A stretch of 64,000 nt of DNA from Dirofilaria immitis (GCA_024305405.1 JAKNDB010000070.1:1342001-1406000); one strand, 5' to 3'. Shown: positions 42,640 through 55,000, counted from the first letter of the stretch. Numbers and translations: made by a program. Notes: a model not told the origin generated them from the sequence alone.

Positions 42640-43080
42640 TGATGCTTAGAAATTTCACATAAACTTAGAAGACATCTAAGATATTTGAAGTTTTTCAGAA
42701 TCACAATAATAAAATATTTAATAGAAATAGTTTAGCGATTCTTCCTAATGCAAAGAAATTTTCAAGATATTTGAAATTTTCAGAATCCTAACAATCAATC
42801 GTTTAGTAGAAGTAATTTATAGTTTTAGCATAAATAAAACATTTAAGTGAAGGCATTTTCAAAGCATTTTCAATGAGATTTTTCGATGAGATTCTAAAGA
42901 ATCTCAACGAGATTTTTTTCTAATGTGAAAACATTTTCAAGATATTTGAAATCTTCAGAATCTCAACAATGAATCGTTTAATGAAATTAGTTTAGAGATT
43001 CTTTCTAATGTAAGGACATTTTCAAGATGTTTGAAATCTTCAGAATCTCATCAATCAATTGTTTAATGGAAAAATTTCTA
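42640..43080. repeat. Diverged array, about 110-bp units
   Basis: TTTTCAAGATATTTGAAATC, TTCAGAATCTCAACAATGAA and CGTTTAATGAAATTAGTTTA recur about four times. Confidence 0.85.
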
Positions 43081-44629
43081 ATTTTAACATATAATAATTT
43101 TTCCATTTCCTATGTAAACATTTTAATTTCTCAACTAATGTTTTCTTAGTTTTTATGTTTACGAGAAAAGATTGAAATAAACAAAAAAGAAAGAAAAGTT
43201 TTCCAAAAAGGTAAACACATTAATAGTTCAATGTTTTTAGGTAAAAGGAAGGAGAGAGAGTTTTGAGAGAGAGAGAGAGAGAGAGAGGAATATTCCAATT
43301 CTAATTTAGAGATATAGAGAGATAATTTCAGTTTTTGATTGCAAATTAATCTTAAAAATTCGAGATAATCGAACTATATTCATCATCTATGAGATTAAAT
43401 TCTTTGATTTGCTTTAACGGAAATAATAGATAAGCGAAAATTTATTTACATTTATATTTAGTGATAATATTGATAAGAATTAACGTTTAATAATAGGTGT
43501 TATTTGTAGAAAACATAATCACTCAAAAAATTTTTGCGTTATATATTATAAATAAAGATGATGAAATTTTGCATCAAAATTACACGTAACACGTAACCCA
43601 TAATTGTACGTAATGTACGTAATACGTAAAATAAGTTATGAGTTATGCGTAAAATAATTTTTTTGAATTTACGCATAAAATAAGCATAATATTTATTAAA
43701 TTTCAATGCTTTCCTTCGTTCAACAATCTTTCATATCATTAAAAATATGATCATATCAGTTAATGATCATATCACTAAAAATACGATCTTATCAATTGAT
43801 CTAACATGACCGCTTTGCCATTTAAATTAGGAATAAGCTAAATCTATGGGAAGATAAGCATGAATTTGATAAGATTTAAGCGAAAATTTTTTAATCAATT
43901 ACTTATCAGAAACGATATCAGATGAATTTGTATATCCATTGGAAACATATAATTTTAAAATAGAAATTAATCATTTTCACAATAAAAAGAATTAGAAAAC
44001 CTTACTTATAGTGGTACAAATGATTACTACGCATTATCACATATCACTCTACCACTAAATTTAATCATATTTCTTAATGATAAAATACTTTATGCCTAGT
44101 CGATTAATAAATCTGATTGCTTCTTTATTTTATCAGTTTTTTCCGCCATTTTTACGAATTTTTTTCCATCATTTTTTAAACTGCTGTTTTAATTTTTTAC
44201 TAAAAAAATTTTTTTGAATATCTTTTTTTCGGGTCAAAGTTCAAGAAAAATTTTTGTGCTTTGAAATAGAAATTATTGAAAAAATTAAAATATGTGGGAG
44301 AAAAAGGAAAAAAAACGAAGAAAATTAGCAAAGATAGCAATTTCTTATCATATCATTATAATTGATATGAAATACTATCATAAATATCAATTAGTATTTA
44401 ATTTTTAAATTGTAAATTAAAAATTTCTTAAAAATATTAAGTATATATATTCCATTTTAATCAATAAATATGATTGCTAGTAATTTGCATATAATTACTG
44501 CTATCTTTATTTTATTGTTTCTAGCGATTATTTTCTATCTAATAATTTATGGTTGAAAATTATTTAGACGATGAATCTTAATGGAATCTAAATGGAACTC
44601 TTCGAAGATTCTGGTATCGCATATGCATA
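43081..44629. other. AT-rich non-coding stretch
   Basis: A GA tract lies at about 43,248-43,288. A cluster of ACGTAA words lies at 43,580-43,650. No gene recognised. Confidence 0.5.
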
Positions 44630-45215
44630 TATTTATATACAGTATCCTAATTCTATGAAAAAATGATCGTAGAAATTATGATATTCTCTGTATGTGTCAT
44701 AATTAACATAGAAATTACGATATTTTATATATGCCATAATAATCATAGAAATTATAATATTTTATATATGTCATTATGACCGTAAAAATCATGGTATATT
44801 ATATGTGTCATAGTAATCATAAAAGTTACGATATCTTGTTCTAGAAATTACGATGTTTTATGCATGTCTAGAAATTACCATATTTTATGTATGTCTAAAA
44901 TTACCATATCTTGCATTTGTCTAGAAATTACCATATTTTATGTATGTCTAAAATTACCATATCTTGCATTTGTCTAGAAATTACGATGTTTTATGTATGT
45001 CTAGAAATTACGATATTTTATGTGTCTAGAAATTACCATATTTTATACGCTTCGTAATGATTATAGAAATTACGGTATTTTGTAAAAAAAAAATTTTTTT
45101 ATGTGTTTATAATGATCGTAGAAATTATGATATTTTGTATGTGTTGTAATAATCATAGAAATTACGATGTTTTACGATATTTTGCATGTGTTATAGTAAT
45201 TATAGAGATTATAAT
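44630..45215. repeat. Degenerate array, about 33-50-bp units
   Basis: TAGAAATTACGATATTTTAT and TGTATGTCTAGAAATTACCA recur about fifteen times, with TAATGATCATAG/TAATAATCATAG spacers in outer units. The 61-codon plus frame at 45,103-45,288 lies in it. Confidence 0.9.
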
Positions 45216-46174
45216 CTTTTTGTATTTTTCATCATCTATTTTTCTTTTGTTTATTTCAACTTTTTCATTAGTAACTTTTCATTTATAAATAATTTTTTTT
45301 TTTCAAATATATAATTTTAATTCATTTAAAAAGGAAAGAAGGAAATAAATAAATAAATTAATTAATTAATAAAAATATAATTTATTATTAATTTTTTTTC
45401 AAAGCTACAAAATGATTCGTAATTTTATTAATTAATTAATTAATTAATTAATTAAGTATTAATGTTATTTTTAGATAATTTCAAAAACATTATTAATTCG
45501 TAAAATCGCTAAAATTTGTTTTTAAATTATAGGCCAAAAAAATGGTAAAAAGTTTTGAGTAATTTTGATTCATATCAAAAATTTCATTTTTAAAAATATA
45601 AATTATTAAAAATCATTTTTAGATATTATTAATATTTCATTAATTAATTAATTAATTAATGAAATATGACGAAAGTAATTTAATAAAATTTTATTTTAAT
45701 TGAATGATAGTCCAATGAATGTTGGAGAAATTTTAATTTATATTCAAATTTAATTTTTAAAATTAATTATTATATTATCGTTTTTTTAGGTACTCGAAAT
45801 GTTTGATTTTAGATTTGGTAAAATTAGAATGGATGTAGAAAAATGTAAGAATAAAATTACGACTTATATCGTTTAAGATAGAATATATTAAATTTCATTG
45901 AATGATTATTTTTCATCATTTCGTCAAATTAACATTTTTTTCTTTTTTCTTTTTATTCATTATTTAACATTAACATGCAAGCACTTTATTTATTCGTCTT
46001 TTTCTCATCTTATATCATGCATGCTGCAAATGTATATTCTTAATTAAGTATTGTGCTATTTAATCATTGTTAACTTTAATTATGATCTTTATCGATAATT
46101 CATTTCTTCTTAATTCTGCATGCTATTTAACAAGTAAACAAGAAATAGCGCATATTATGCTACTCTCTACAGCA
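45216..46174. other. AT-rich non-coding stretch
   Basis: TTAATTAATTAA runs at about 45,355-45,370, 45,430-45,455 and 45,640-45,660. A short frame at 45,800 reads MFDFRFGKIRM but has no KR site or signal peptide. No gene supported. Confidence 0.5.
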
Positions 46175-46212
46175 ATATTATCATGCATGCATGCATGCAT
46201 ACATGATAATAT
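46175..46212. other. Hairpin with GCATGC-rich loop
   Basis: ATATTATCATG at 46,175-46,185 pairs exactly with CATGATAATAT at 46,202-46,212. The 16-base loop is itself CATGCATG repeats. It sits about 750 bp upstream of the neuropeptide gene start. Function unknown. Confidence 0.5.
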
Positions 46213-46329
46213 ATTTATGCATGCTGCAATACTTTTATCAGATATGCATGTCATTTAAATATTTTTCCAATCTATCATTCATTTTAGTGATAAGTTTGCG
46301 TTTTTTTTTGATAACTCATCGATTATATC

Positions 46330-46875
46330 GCCAAATTATTTTGACATTTTTTGATTTATGATTTTGCTGATAATTTTATTTTCTTTGATACCTCTTATAT
46401 CATATTATTCATATATAATTTAAATACTTCCAATTCATAATTCATTTTATTATAGCACTTTTATCATATCACTATGCCATTTTGATAAATTCGATTTACC
46501 AATACATTTTGCTGGTAAATTTGCTTTTTCTTATCAGCTTCATTATCATTTCACCATATCAATTTGGGTATTTTTAATTATTAACCCATTTTTATTGATA
46601 ATTTTATGATGATAAATGATTCGCTTTTTTGATATCTCTTGTATCATATCATTCATATATCATTTAAATATTTCCAAATCATAATTCAATTTATTATAGT
46701 ATTTTTATCATATCATTATTATCTCATTTTGATAATTTCGATTTATGATACATTTTGCTGGTAAAAATTGTTTTTTTTTTATCAGCTTCTTTATCATTTT
46801 ATCATATCAATTTGGGTATTTTTAATTACTAGCTCATTTCCATTGATAATTTTATTGATGATAAATGATCAATAT
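46330..46875. repeat. 244-bp tandem repeat upstream of the neuropeptide gene
   Basis: CATAATTCA...TTTATTATAG starts at 46,436 and again at 46,680. Both copies share TTTTGATAAATTCGATTTA-like, TTTTGCTGGTAAA and CATATCAATTTGGGTATTTT segments. A partial earlier copy begins at about 46,370. A third copy of part of this unit is in intron 3 of the gene (48,057-48,232). Confidence 0.9.
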
Positions 46876-46942
46876 TTTCGTTATCGTGATTTTTTTTCAT
46901 TTCCTCAATAATACTATGTAAATAAATATATGGATGATATGT

Positions 46943-46956
46943 GAAAAATTTTTCAG
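46943..46956 (+). promoter_or_regulatory. Splice acceptor just upstream of flp-6 start (likely trans-splice site)
   Basis: GAAAAATTTTTCAG ends 8 bases before the ATG at 46,965. In nematodes an acceptor this close to the start codon usually receives a spliced leader. A cis-spliced 5' UTR exon further upstream is the alternative and cannot be excluded from sequence alone. Confidence 0.65.
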
Positions 46957-46964
46957 TATACCAA

Positions 46965-48613
46965 ATGTCAACTTTAGTAGTATCATTGATGGTAATAATG
47001 ATGGTTATATATAGTGGTGTGGAAATAGTGAAAAGTTTAGAAATGTATGAAGATGATGTCGAAATGAACGATGAAGAAATTCGAACATTATGCCGTATTA
47101 ATCCAAAATTGAATATTTGTCCTGGTATCTTAATTTTTTTCTTCTAACAAAAATACGAATTTCTCGATGAAAATTATTCTCGAGAAAGTATTTTCTCTCT
47201 CTAACAAAAATACGAATTTCTCGATGAACATTATTCTCGTGAAAGTATTTTTCTTTTATGAAAATTATTTTCTGATAAAATAAAAGAAGTAACATATTTA
47301 GTGAAAGCTATTATGAAAAGATTAGGCTGGAAATTTTTAGCCTGTAGAGAGAGATAGTTGGATAATTTTTTTTTTTATAGTTGTAATTCTTTTGCAGTTT
47401 GTAATTTTTTTTTTTTTTTATAGTTGCGAAACCTAAGAATACTTTTCAAATCTATATATTCTATATGATATTTTAATATATTATATGAATAACTATAAAA
47501 AAAAAAATCATTTAATCAAATCTGTATCATATCATATGCAAGCAACTTTTATCCTTTTATCAACAATTAGCATTCGTAGAAAAATTGTTTTGATAATAAT
47601 AATAATAAATTTTTATATGATAGATAAATAATTTAAATTAATTTTTTCTAACTTTTAGAAAATGGTATGGAAAAACGAAAATCAAGCTATATGCGTTTTG
47701 GTAAATCATATCCGATAATTCTAGATAGCGAATCGTATCCGTTCGAGAAACGGAAGAGTGCATACATGAGGTTAATGAAATTTACATTTTTTTTTTTGAT
47801 AATTCTCATATTTCTTTTTGATAAATTTGAAAAAATTTAGAAAAAAATAAAAGAAATTAATTTAAAAATTAATATTTTAAAATGATGCAAACTTTATCAA
47901 ATGATTTTTATTTTTTTATCAATTTTAGATTTGGAAAACGTTACGTAGATAATAACAATGATTTTACGAAAAGAAAGTCAGCATATATGCGGTAAATTTT
48001 TATCAATTTTGATAAGTTTAAAAGAAAAAATCAAAAAAAAAAAGTGATACCTAAACAGATATTCATTTTATTATTGTACTTTTATCATATCATTATGCCC
48101 ATTTTGATAAATTCGATTTATGATATATTTTACTGGTAAATTTGCTTTTTCTTATTAGCTTCTCGATCATTTAATCATATCAATTTGGGTATTTTTAACT
48201 AATAATTCATCTTTATTGATAATTTTATTGGAAAGTGGGGATCCAAAAGGAGAATCAGAAAAGAATAAACTTTTTTCTACACTTGCTTATTTTTTTAATC
48301 TTGTTAATATGTATTTGCGATTATGATAATTTTATCAGTAATGAAAATTATTCATTCTTTATTAATAACATGATTAAATTTATCAGATCAAATTTAATCT
48401 GCAAAAAAATTCAATCTAGCAGATCAAATTTAATCTGCCAAAATCTTATCATAGATGTCTAAAATTATAAAGAAAATGATTATTTTTATCAAGTAGTACT
48501 CATTTGTAAACAATGATAAAAGGAATTTCGTTAATTAAAAATGAATAATCATTTTTAACGCTAATATCATTTTATAATTCTAAATGATTCAATGTTTCAG
48601 ATTTGGCCGTTAA
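46965..48613 (+). CDS. flp-6: FMRFamide-like neuropeptide precursor, flp-6 type (four exons)
   Basis: Exons 46965-47124, 47659-47770, 47929-47991 and 48601-48613 have GT..AG borders and matching phases (1, 2, 2), giving 115 residues. Residues 1 to about 24 are a hydrophobic signal peptide (MSTLVVSLMVIMMVIYSG), followed by an acidic spacer. Three peptide units follow, each preceded by a dibasic KR: KSSYMRFG-K, KSAYMRFG-KR and KSAYMRFG-R-stop. The glycine is the amidation donor, so the mature products should be KSSYMRFamide and two KSAYMRFamide. KSAYMRFamide is the known nematode peptide AF8/PF3, encoded by flp-6 in C. elegans, where it acts as a secreted neuronal signal through G-protein-coupled receptors. 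Here there are three copies; my recollection is that C. elegans has six. The first unit differs (Ser for Ala) and ends in a single Lys. All three units are cut by an intron between R and FG. Confidence 0.93.
47145..47256. repeat. 57-bp direct repeat in flp-6 intron 1
   Basis: TAACAAAAATACGAATTTCT followed by CGATGAA and ATTATTCTCG occurs at 47,145 and 47,202. It begins 20 bases after the donor of exon 1. The minus frame at 47,098-47,295 is its translation. Confidence 0.9.
48057..48232. repeat. Partial copy of the upstream 244-bp repeat inside flp-6 intron 3
   Basis: Starting at ATTCATTTTATTATTGTACT and running to TTTATTGATAATTTTATTG, this segment matches the units at 46,436 and 46,680 over about 170 bp with few differences. 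Orientation is the same as in the upstream array. Confidence 0.9.
48385..48438. repeat. 18-bp direct repeat in flp-6 intron 3
   Basis: AGATCAAATTTAATCTGC occurs exactly at 48,385-48,402 and 48,421-48,438. Each copy is partly self-complementary (AGATcaaatttaATCT). The frame at 48,235-48,462 spanning it looks spurious. Confidence 0.8.
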
Positions 48614-48918
48614 AAAGAAGAGATGAAGAAATGTACCATCTTGATTTACCATGAATAATTATTACTTAGTATAATATAATCCATGTAATGCTTCCTCATG
48701 TCCAAACAAAATCATGGATATAACTGTTCTTGTTCTTCTTCCTATATTTTGCATAATTAATTATTAAAAATTAATTTACGTAAAAGCATCACAAATTACA
48801 TACGTCAATTCTATAAATCGTAATTAGGTAAAAACTATGAAAAATTATATTTTTCCATTCATTTATATAACAAATAATGGGACATTATAATAACATCATA
48901 TACTGTTAATATAAATGT
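48614..48918. other. Region between flp-6 stop and the minus-strand frame
   Basis: 3' flank of flp-6. No AATAAA is seen close to the stop. Nothing else recognised. Confidence 0.4.
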
Positions 48919-49245
48919 TTAATCAAAAACTCCAATGTAAACAAACTTTAATTGATCTGAAATATCAAACAAAATTAAAATTAAAAAAAAAAAGATAACT
49001 ACTGTACTTAAATGGATTGCTACTAATCCAGGATGAATTTGAATATATGATGGAATGGATATCATTATATTTCCGTATGATTCGTATGTAACACTAAATT
49101 TTCTATAAGTAATGAAATTTTCAAATGTAGCAAAAGTAGGAAAAATGAACGAATTTCTCAATAATTCAAAACAAATTGAAAGTAAAAATGCTAAAAAGTA
49201 AAATAATAAGAAAGCCAAAATAAATCCCAAGACAAATTTTATCAT
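48919..49245 (-). CDS. Possible small protein with two membrane segments
   Basis: An uninterrupted 108-codon frame starts with ATG at 49,245. Residues about 3-27 are strongly hydrophobic (FVLGFILAFLLFYFLAFLLSI), the middle is soluble (KFSVTYESYGNIMIS), residues about 80-95 are hydrophobic again, and it ends QLKFVYIGVFD. No family recognised. It contains internal splice-like sites (CATTACTTATAG, and GTACAG...TATTTCAG near 48,935-49,010), so it may instead be the final exons of a spliced gene ending NQLKFVYIGVFD. A diverged copy of part of it (ATTACTTATAGGAAATTTC) lies on the same strand near 49,490. AT-rich DNA readily gives F/L/I-rich frames, so this is weak. Confidence 0.3.
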   Translation of the reverse strand: MIKFVLGFILAFLLFYFLAFLLSICFELLRNSFIFPTFATFENFITYRKFSVTYESYGNIMISIPSYIQIHPGLVAIHLSTVVIFFFLILILFDISDQLKFVYIGVFD

Positions 49246-49613
49246 TAATTTCTAACCATCAAATCAGAATTTATCATCACTCTCATCATCTGAACTTTCA
49301 ATGTTTTCTATTTCAAATTTTAGGAAAGAATGTAAAATATAAGAAAAAAACAATGAGAACAATGATGATATAAAAGAAAAATATCCAAAACAGAAAGTTT
49401 GTACTTACACTTATAGTGTATCACAATAGCATATAAAATAGACAAATTTTCAAATAAAAAGAAATTAACTCTTAATTGTTTAAGAAATTTCCTATAAGTA
49501 ATAAAATTTCAAATATAAACAAAGTAAAAACATATCTTTAAAAATCCGAAGTTTTTAAATTATTAATTAAGGATAATAAGAGAAATTTCTATAAAAGAAC
49601 ATTGGAATGGGGT
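49246..49613. other. Short interval with minus-strand exon-like scraps
   Basis: On the minus strand an acidic tail reading ENIESSDDESDDKF-stop lies at about 49,268-49,310, and a stretch reading KFLKQLRVNFFLFENL ends at a donor-like GTAAGT at about 49,408. They could be a last exon of an unpredicted gene or relics. I could not chain them in frame. Confidence 0.25.
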
Positions 49614-52600
49614 TCATAAGCACTGCTTTTCATTTAATAAAGATTTAAATGCTTCTTCTAGAGTGTCTCCATCAGTTCTTGCATTAAGATCTGTCATCAG
49701 TTGCATAACATTTGTATATAATCTATAAATTAGATCTATAATTGCAAATTGAATAAGTGACTAATTACTTAGCTCAAGGTATTATGAAAATTAGACATAC
49801 CTTTTGTCTGCCTTCGCAATTTGTCGACGAACTTCCGGTATTTGCCATACTTGTATCCAGTATTCCGTTGCTCGATTGTCTAACTCTTCTTGCTCATCTT
49901 CAGAGAATTCCTCGTTTAAATAAGAGCTGGGATTGTCTATAATTTTTTCATAAATGCTCCATATTCGAACAAACTAAAGTGGAATGTTAATCAATTAATT
50001 AAAACTACTTTCGAAATATATAAAATTAGGAAATATAAACAATCGTAAGAAGTTAGAAAAGTAAAAAACCTGTCTCGAATTTATCGGTCCCGCTATCATA
50101 CAACGACGAATTGATTTTGAGAACTTGAGGTTCTACGGCACCAAAAGCAAGTTCTTTCAGCGGATCATATTCTTCTTCCGCTTTCATATTTTCTACATCA
50201 CTATTGCCGAATGCATTATCATTACAAGAAATGTCTAAAGCTTAATTCTAAATTAATCCAATATAGGATTCCAGAAAAATTTATGCGATTCAGCAAGGCT
50301 AATATCATATTTTTTATAAGATCAGGATGAGATTTCTTAAACTGAAATATCACATTAGCGTTGTTGAATCGAATAATTTTTTTATACATAAGGATATTAA
50401 AAAAGAAAAAAAATGATAGACGAGACACTTTCTATTTCTATATTAATATTTATCATTATGAGCTACATCTTCGTTTTTGTTTCTTTTTTTTGTTTTGTAT
50501 CTAACACATAAACCATCTTTCAGAAGTGAATATAAATTTTTCCTGTAAAAAAAACCAACCTGAATAAACGTTGTCGTCAATTTCCTGAAATATAATCACT
50601 GTTAGAATATTTACTAATAAGATACGGGATTTAAAAATCACAAAATCAAAAATCCTTCTTAATAAATGATTAATTAATTAAGTTACTTTCTGAGCAGGTC
50701 CCGGTGAATCGGAGGGAAAATCTTCCTGTAGCTTACTTTCCTGAAATCAGCAACAAAGTATAACGAAATATCTGGATAATATAAAACATTATTATTATTA
50801 TTATGCGAATACTAATGTTTTAGAAAATCTCATCCTAGCAATCCACTAAATGGTTGAAGGGATGATAATGATTAGATAGAGCTATGCACGAATAGACATA
50901 ATAGAAGACTCTGAAGAGCAAAACGATATAACGAATTGTTAACAGCAAAAACTAGACGATATAAGAAAAAGTAAAGTGTTAGAAGCTGATGCAGAATCAA
51001 TTGAATGAATCGAATCTTCGCATTAAATGATTCACTCCTGATCGAGAAGCTAAAACTATGTAGCCGATAACTGTTACTATTGCTGTCATTTACCAGATCA
51101 ATATTGTATTTATAATGCCGATTTTATAGAGGACTTCGGATACTTGAAGAACTTACATCGAAGTAATAATCATCTACTTCAACTTCCGTATTAAATTCGT
51201 CTTTCTTCGTAGAAACCTTCGCGCTAGGACTATCATCAGTATTTGGAATAGTCGAACTTGAATGTTGCATAAATTCTACACATCCCTACAAATTAATTGA
51301 TTATGATATATCCACAAGATTCATTAATAATATTAAACATATAATCCTAATCAATTCTTTCAAATGGCAAAGTTCATTTTCTTTTGAACTAAGAAATAAA
51401 TTTTTTCCTATGGAGGAGTTCATTTTTCGGATAATAAATATAATTTTAAATTTTAAAGATATTACAAAACGCATTTACCTCATTTTGCTTCAATAATTTT
51501 TCACTTCGCTTAAAGGCATTTTAACGGAACATCCCGGAATCAATAATCATTTGATCTCAATAAAGAGAGGAAATTTTTAAGCAAAAATATAATTAAAATT
51601 ACTGATCCGGGATGTTTTGTAAAATGCTTTTAAAATTCAATAGAAGCAAAGCAGCTATAATTAGAAAAAATACAAAAAGCTTAAATCAAATAAAGAAGTA
51701 AACAAACCTCATCTACTACACAAAAACTTGCCAAATAGCACCAGTTCGCCTAGACGGCATACTTTTGCAAGTAATCAAAGATAAACATTTATTGCAATAT
51801 TTCTGTCGAAAATTACCCGATCCAAATTCCACGGGTCCAAGTATTTCCGTTTCAACAGTTACTTCGCCAGTCGGATAATATTTTAATTTATTAACCGTAA
51901 TGGTCATCGTAATTTCTACCTATCAAAAATTTAAAATTTTATAGTTATTCAAAACGACATGAGTAATTTCAATCATCATTTTCACTATTAATCTTTCATT
52001 TCATTAAGTAATATCTTCTGGATGTTACGACAAAACGGCATATTGAATATAATTGTAATATTATTTTATTAAAATATGATTACGACAGAACCGTTAAAAC
52101 ATCCGATTTAATTCATCAAGAGCAAAAAGTGATTACGACAACAAATATCAAAAATTCTTTTAACAGCCTTCAAATCTTGCATACAGTTTAGAATTTTCGA
52201 ACTAGAAAATTCGAATTTAATCACCGTGTAGAGTTAATTATAAATGAATCAAAAAAAAAGAAGAAAAATCTTATGCTTTTCAATTTTTGATAGTAAAACT
52301 AACTTGAACTGTATTATTAAAAGGCTTTGCTGGAAGAACTGGTTCAATTATTATAAATTTTTTCCCATGTAAATAACAGTTCAGATATGGATGTAGCGAT
52401 GGTCTGAAAAACGAAATTATTAAATGTTTTGACTATGCAATAATTATCATGAACAGAATCCTCCACTGAAATCTAGCTGCATGTCAACAGATGATAGCGA
52501 TCCAGAAAATTCATATAGAAGAGATTCAACATTTGGTTATATGTTCCATTAGATATACGAATAATTCCAATCATCGGTCTATAATTTAGATCATCTATTT

Positions 52601-54280
52601 GTAATCTAGATTAGCTCACAGCTTCTAGAATATATGTCTGATTCTGATCAACACTGTTCAAACATTGCATACTGAACTATGTGTAAAACACAGATACAGG
52701 CCGAAATCGTAGTCATTTACAAAAATATCGCATGAACGAGATATAAGTTGAATTGTAAAGCTTACGCGCAATTGAATTGAACCCAATCACCAACTTTCAT
52801 ACCTTCACGAGCACCAAAAGAAATACAACTTCAGTATCTGGTATTGCCAAAGACCACACTTTTGCGCTTGAATCATATACTGCTGTTACTATACCTTCGT
52901 AATTATCGATATACTATAATAATTAATTTATTCTACATTTTAGATTTAATCCTTAGAAGGCTCGGAAATAACTCCATCATGATTATTCGGTCAATTCATG
53001 TAGCATGATGAAACAGACGATGGATATAGTCCTATATTGATCTAATGAAAAGAAAGTATTAAAAAGTCTTGCTCAAATGATCTATTAATTAGATTATCAA
53101 ATACTATTATAAACATTTTCAAAAATTACGAAAACGAAACTTTTTCAATGATTTGACGAAAGCACGACGGTCGTAAAGAGGTTTTTGCTGTACTCGACGT
53201 AAATAACAAGGATTGGATCGAAAATATTGACTAATTTTTTTTTATTCCATGGCTAAATATGAAACAAATTCTTAATAAATTTGAATATTGTGAAAGTTTT
53301 AATAAATACTTTGTAAACAATAAGCGAATAATAATTTCGGAAACAAAGATATAAATTTTAAAGAGAAATAGCTCTCTTTTTATTTTTAATCAAGAGGTAA
53401 GATAAAAATAACGAAAAGTAAGATAGGAAATTATTAGTCATTGAAATAATCTTTTAAGTCCTAGAAAATTTTTGCACTTAATATTGAGAAGAAAATTAAG
53501 CTGGAAAGTTTGTAATGGATCTTTCAAAATTTAACAAATGAAAAATTAATAAATAATAATAGCATAAATAATATAAACTAACTGCTTTACTAATGAGTTG
53601 CTTGCTGTTCTCATCACAGCTATCAAAAACATCATTCACTATTTTCCAAGAAACCAAAACACCAGCAATATTTTGGGTTAATCGTGGAACTCTATAATAA
53701 ATTAGACTAATCAAAATCCAAACAAATTCTTTCTTATTTTTAATTTGCAGTAATCAAAAAATTTTAAATACTAATGTGTTTTCCTCATCATAGTTCTGCA
53801 TAAAATGAGTAATCTTTTCAACTAACAAAAAAACTATCAATCCTAAATCCAGTTATGTTGTTAAGAATTTTATAGTTAATCTTTTTAAGGGAAAAAATCA
53901 AATAAGGTAAAAGATAGGTTAAATTCATCAGTAAAAATCAAAAATTAGCAATTCTCTTAATTCTATGCCAGTATTTTTTAGAAATATGAAACTACTCTGA
54001 AGATAAAACAGCAGCAAAAACATTCTTGATTTTCAAACAATATGTACCTTTCTATCCAAGCCGTATATATCTGATTTCGGCAATATTTCTTCGCAACATC
54101 AGAGGCGCAACCAAGGAATGCAAAATCCGGAGACCAAGCAAGTGTTGCGTAACTAAAATCAGTAAATGTGTTTCGTTCAAAAATTCTTCGGGAGGAAATG
54201 CTACTGGAACTTTCACCTGAAATATACTTAAGCGAAATGTCGTGTCTTTTATGGATTCTTGACAAAATAAAAAGTTGCAT
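49614..54280 (-). CDS. Unrecognised multi-exon protein (about 11 exons, about 478 aa), with frame conflicts
   Basis: Minus-strand exons, 5' to 3': 54280-54048, 53691-53583, 52913-52766, 52403-52304, 51919-51728, 51285-51157, 50740-50687, 50584-50560, 50234-50070, 49973-49801 and 49722-49614. Borders are GT..AG and most phases agree. A central part (YEGIVTAVYDSSAKVWS, GDWVQFNC, LHPYLNCYLHGKKF) looks beta-rich, then comes KYCNKCLSLITC with a C-x2-C. After that a long acidic stretch (TDDSPSAK, DDYYFDESK, EIDDNVYSD) leads to a probably helical C-terminus (FVRIWSIYEKI, IPEVRRQIAKADKRLYTNV, EEAFKSLL). I do not recognise the family and assign no function. Start is provisional (first in-frame ATG at 54,280). 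One-base frame conflicts occur in exon 3 and at the exon 9/10 junction, and perhaps in exon 1. A further exon may exist at 53230-53130. Either assembly indels or a decaying gene would explain this. Confidence 0.6.
50810..51130. other. Intron of the unrecognised gene, less AT-rich than flanks
   Basis: Intron between exons 6 and 7. It is less AT-rich than neighbouring introns, with phrases such as GAAGACTCTGAAGAGCAAAA, but no exon borders that chain in frame. Possibly old mobile-element sequence. Confidence 0.25.
51484..51650. mobile_element. MITE-like palindromic element in an intron
   Basis: The left arm runs TTTGCTTC..., then GCATTTTA and AACATCCCGGAATCAATAAT. The right arm, read in reverse complement, runs TTTGCTTC..., GCATTTTA and AACATCCCGGATCAGTAAT. 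The imperfect inverted arms are about 60 bp each around a core of about 45 bp, total about 167 bp. No coding capacity. A short non-autonomous DNA transposon is the simplest reading. I see no convincing target-site duplication, so the ends are approximate. It lies in the intron between exons 5 and 6 of the minus-strand gene. Confidence 0.6.
52018..52165. mobile_element. Possible second, degenerate palindromic element
   Basis: GGATGTTACGACAAAACGG at about 52,020 faces AGAACCGTTAAAACATCCGA at about 52,088 in inverted orientation, and GATTACGACA recurs at 52,078 and 52,130. The words AACATCC and TTTTAACGG are shared with the element at 51,484. This could be a decayed relative. Confidence 0.3.
52440..52760. 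other. Intron with an unexplained plus-strand open stretch
   Basis: In the intron between exons 3 and 4, the plus strand reads QNPPLKSSCMSTDDSDPEN and then SYRRDSTFGYMFH-stop (about 52,454-52,552). The segment is richer in G and C than the window average. There is no homology I recognise; it could be a mobile-element relic. Confidence 0.25.
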
Positions 54281-54504
54281 GTTATCCGCGAAAGCCGAAA
54301 TATGTAATCAGTTGTATATAGATAGAAATGTTAAAAAGCACATTAAAACATGTAGCGCGTCAAAATTATGAGATAGTAAACTAAAATGATAAAAAAATAT
54401 AAAGATGTTCTCAATCAAAGCACTCGATTCATTCACTGATCCAGAAAATGAGATCAACACATCTAGGGTCGACAAATCGAATGATATATAAGCAAGGGAT
54501 TGCG
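54281..54504. other. Flank upstream of the unrecognised gene
   Basis: Likely holds the promoter or an upstream exon of the minus-strand gene. The minus strand is open in a second frame up to TATATTTCAG at 54,217, so the true first exon is uncertain. Confidence 0.3.
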
Positions 54505-54526
54505 GGTTGATTACCCAAGTTTGTGG
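54505..54526 (+). other. SL1-like sequence
   Basis: The 22 bases begin GGTTG and contain ATTACCCAAGTTTG (54,510-54,523), an exact match to 14 consecutive bases of the nematode spliced leader SL1 as I remember it, preceded by a GGTT as in SL1 with one base fewer between. No GT donor follows the leader and no Sm-site-like A-T4-6-G motif lies at the usual distance, so this is not an intact SL RNA gene. Confidence 0.45.
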
Positions 54527-55000
54527 AACAATTCGACAACGATGATTCGATGGTCAGTCAGGTCAGTTACTTGATGACAACTCATAGTCAACTCGATGAT
54601 CAATCAAGAACAGTTACTCCAAGACAATTAAAATTGGATCCGATGGTTACAGTTCAGTGCATTCCAGAAATACGGTCCAACAGTTCGGGAACAATTTGAT
54701 GTAATCAAGAACCATAACTCAAAAGCACGGAAACAGCAATGGTGATACGAAAGAAGAGAAAGATACGACTTATCAGTATGCACTAAAGTAATTAATTGTT
54801 CGTATTCTTTGTCGTATCTGTGCTTGTGCTCTTTGATATTCCTATGTATTGCGCATTTGATTCAGACTCCTTGTATAAACATGATATTCTGTTTATATCG
54901 TATAAGCCCAAATATAGAAGAACGTTCTCTCTTCCTATTCGACATCCTCCGCTAACCCTTTTTTTTTTTTACCAACAAATGTTATTAATTTTATAAAAGG
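54527..55000. other. GC-enriched interval after the SL1-like sequence
   Basis: After the leader-like stretch one plus frame stays open for about 60 codons (PKFVEQFDNDDSMVSQVSY ... TVQCIPEIRSNSSG) to TGA at about 54,698. A second open stretch at 54,796-54,996 reads LFVFFVVSVLVLFDIPMYC.... No domain recognised. A retrocopied mRNA or mobile-element remnant is possible. Confidence 0.25.
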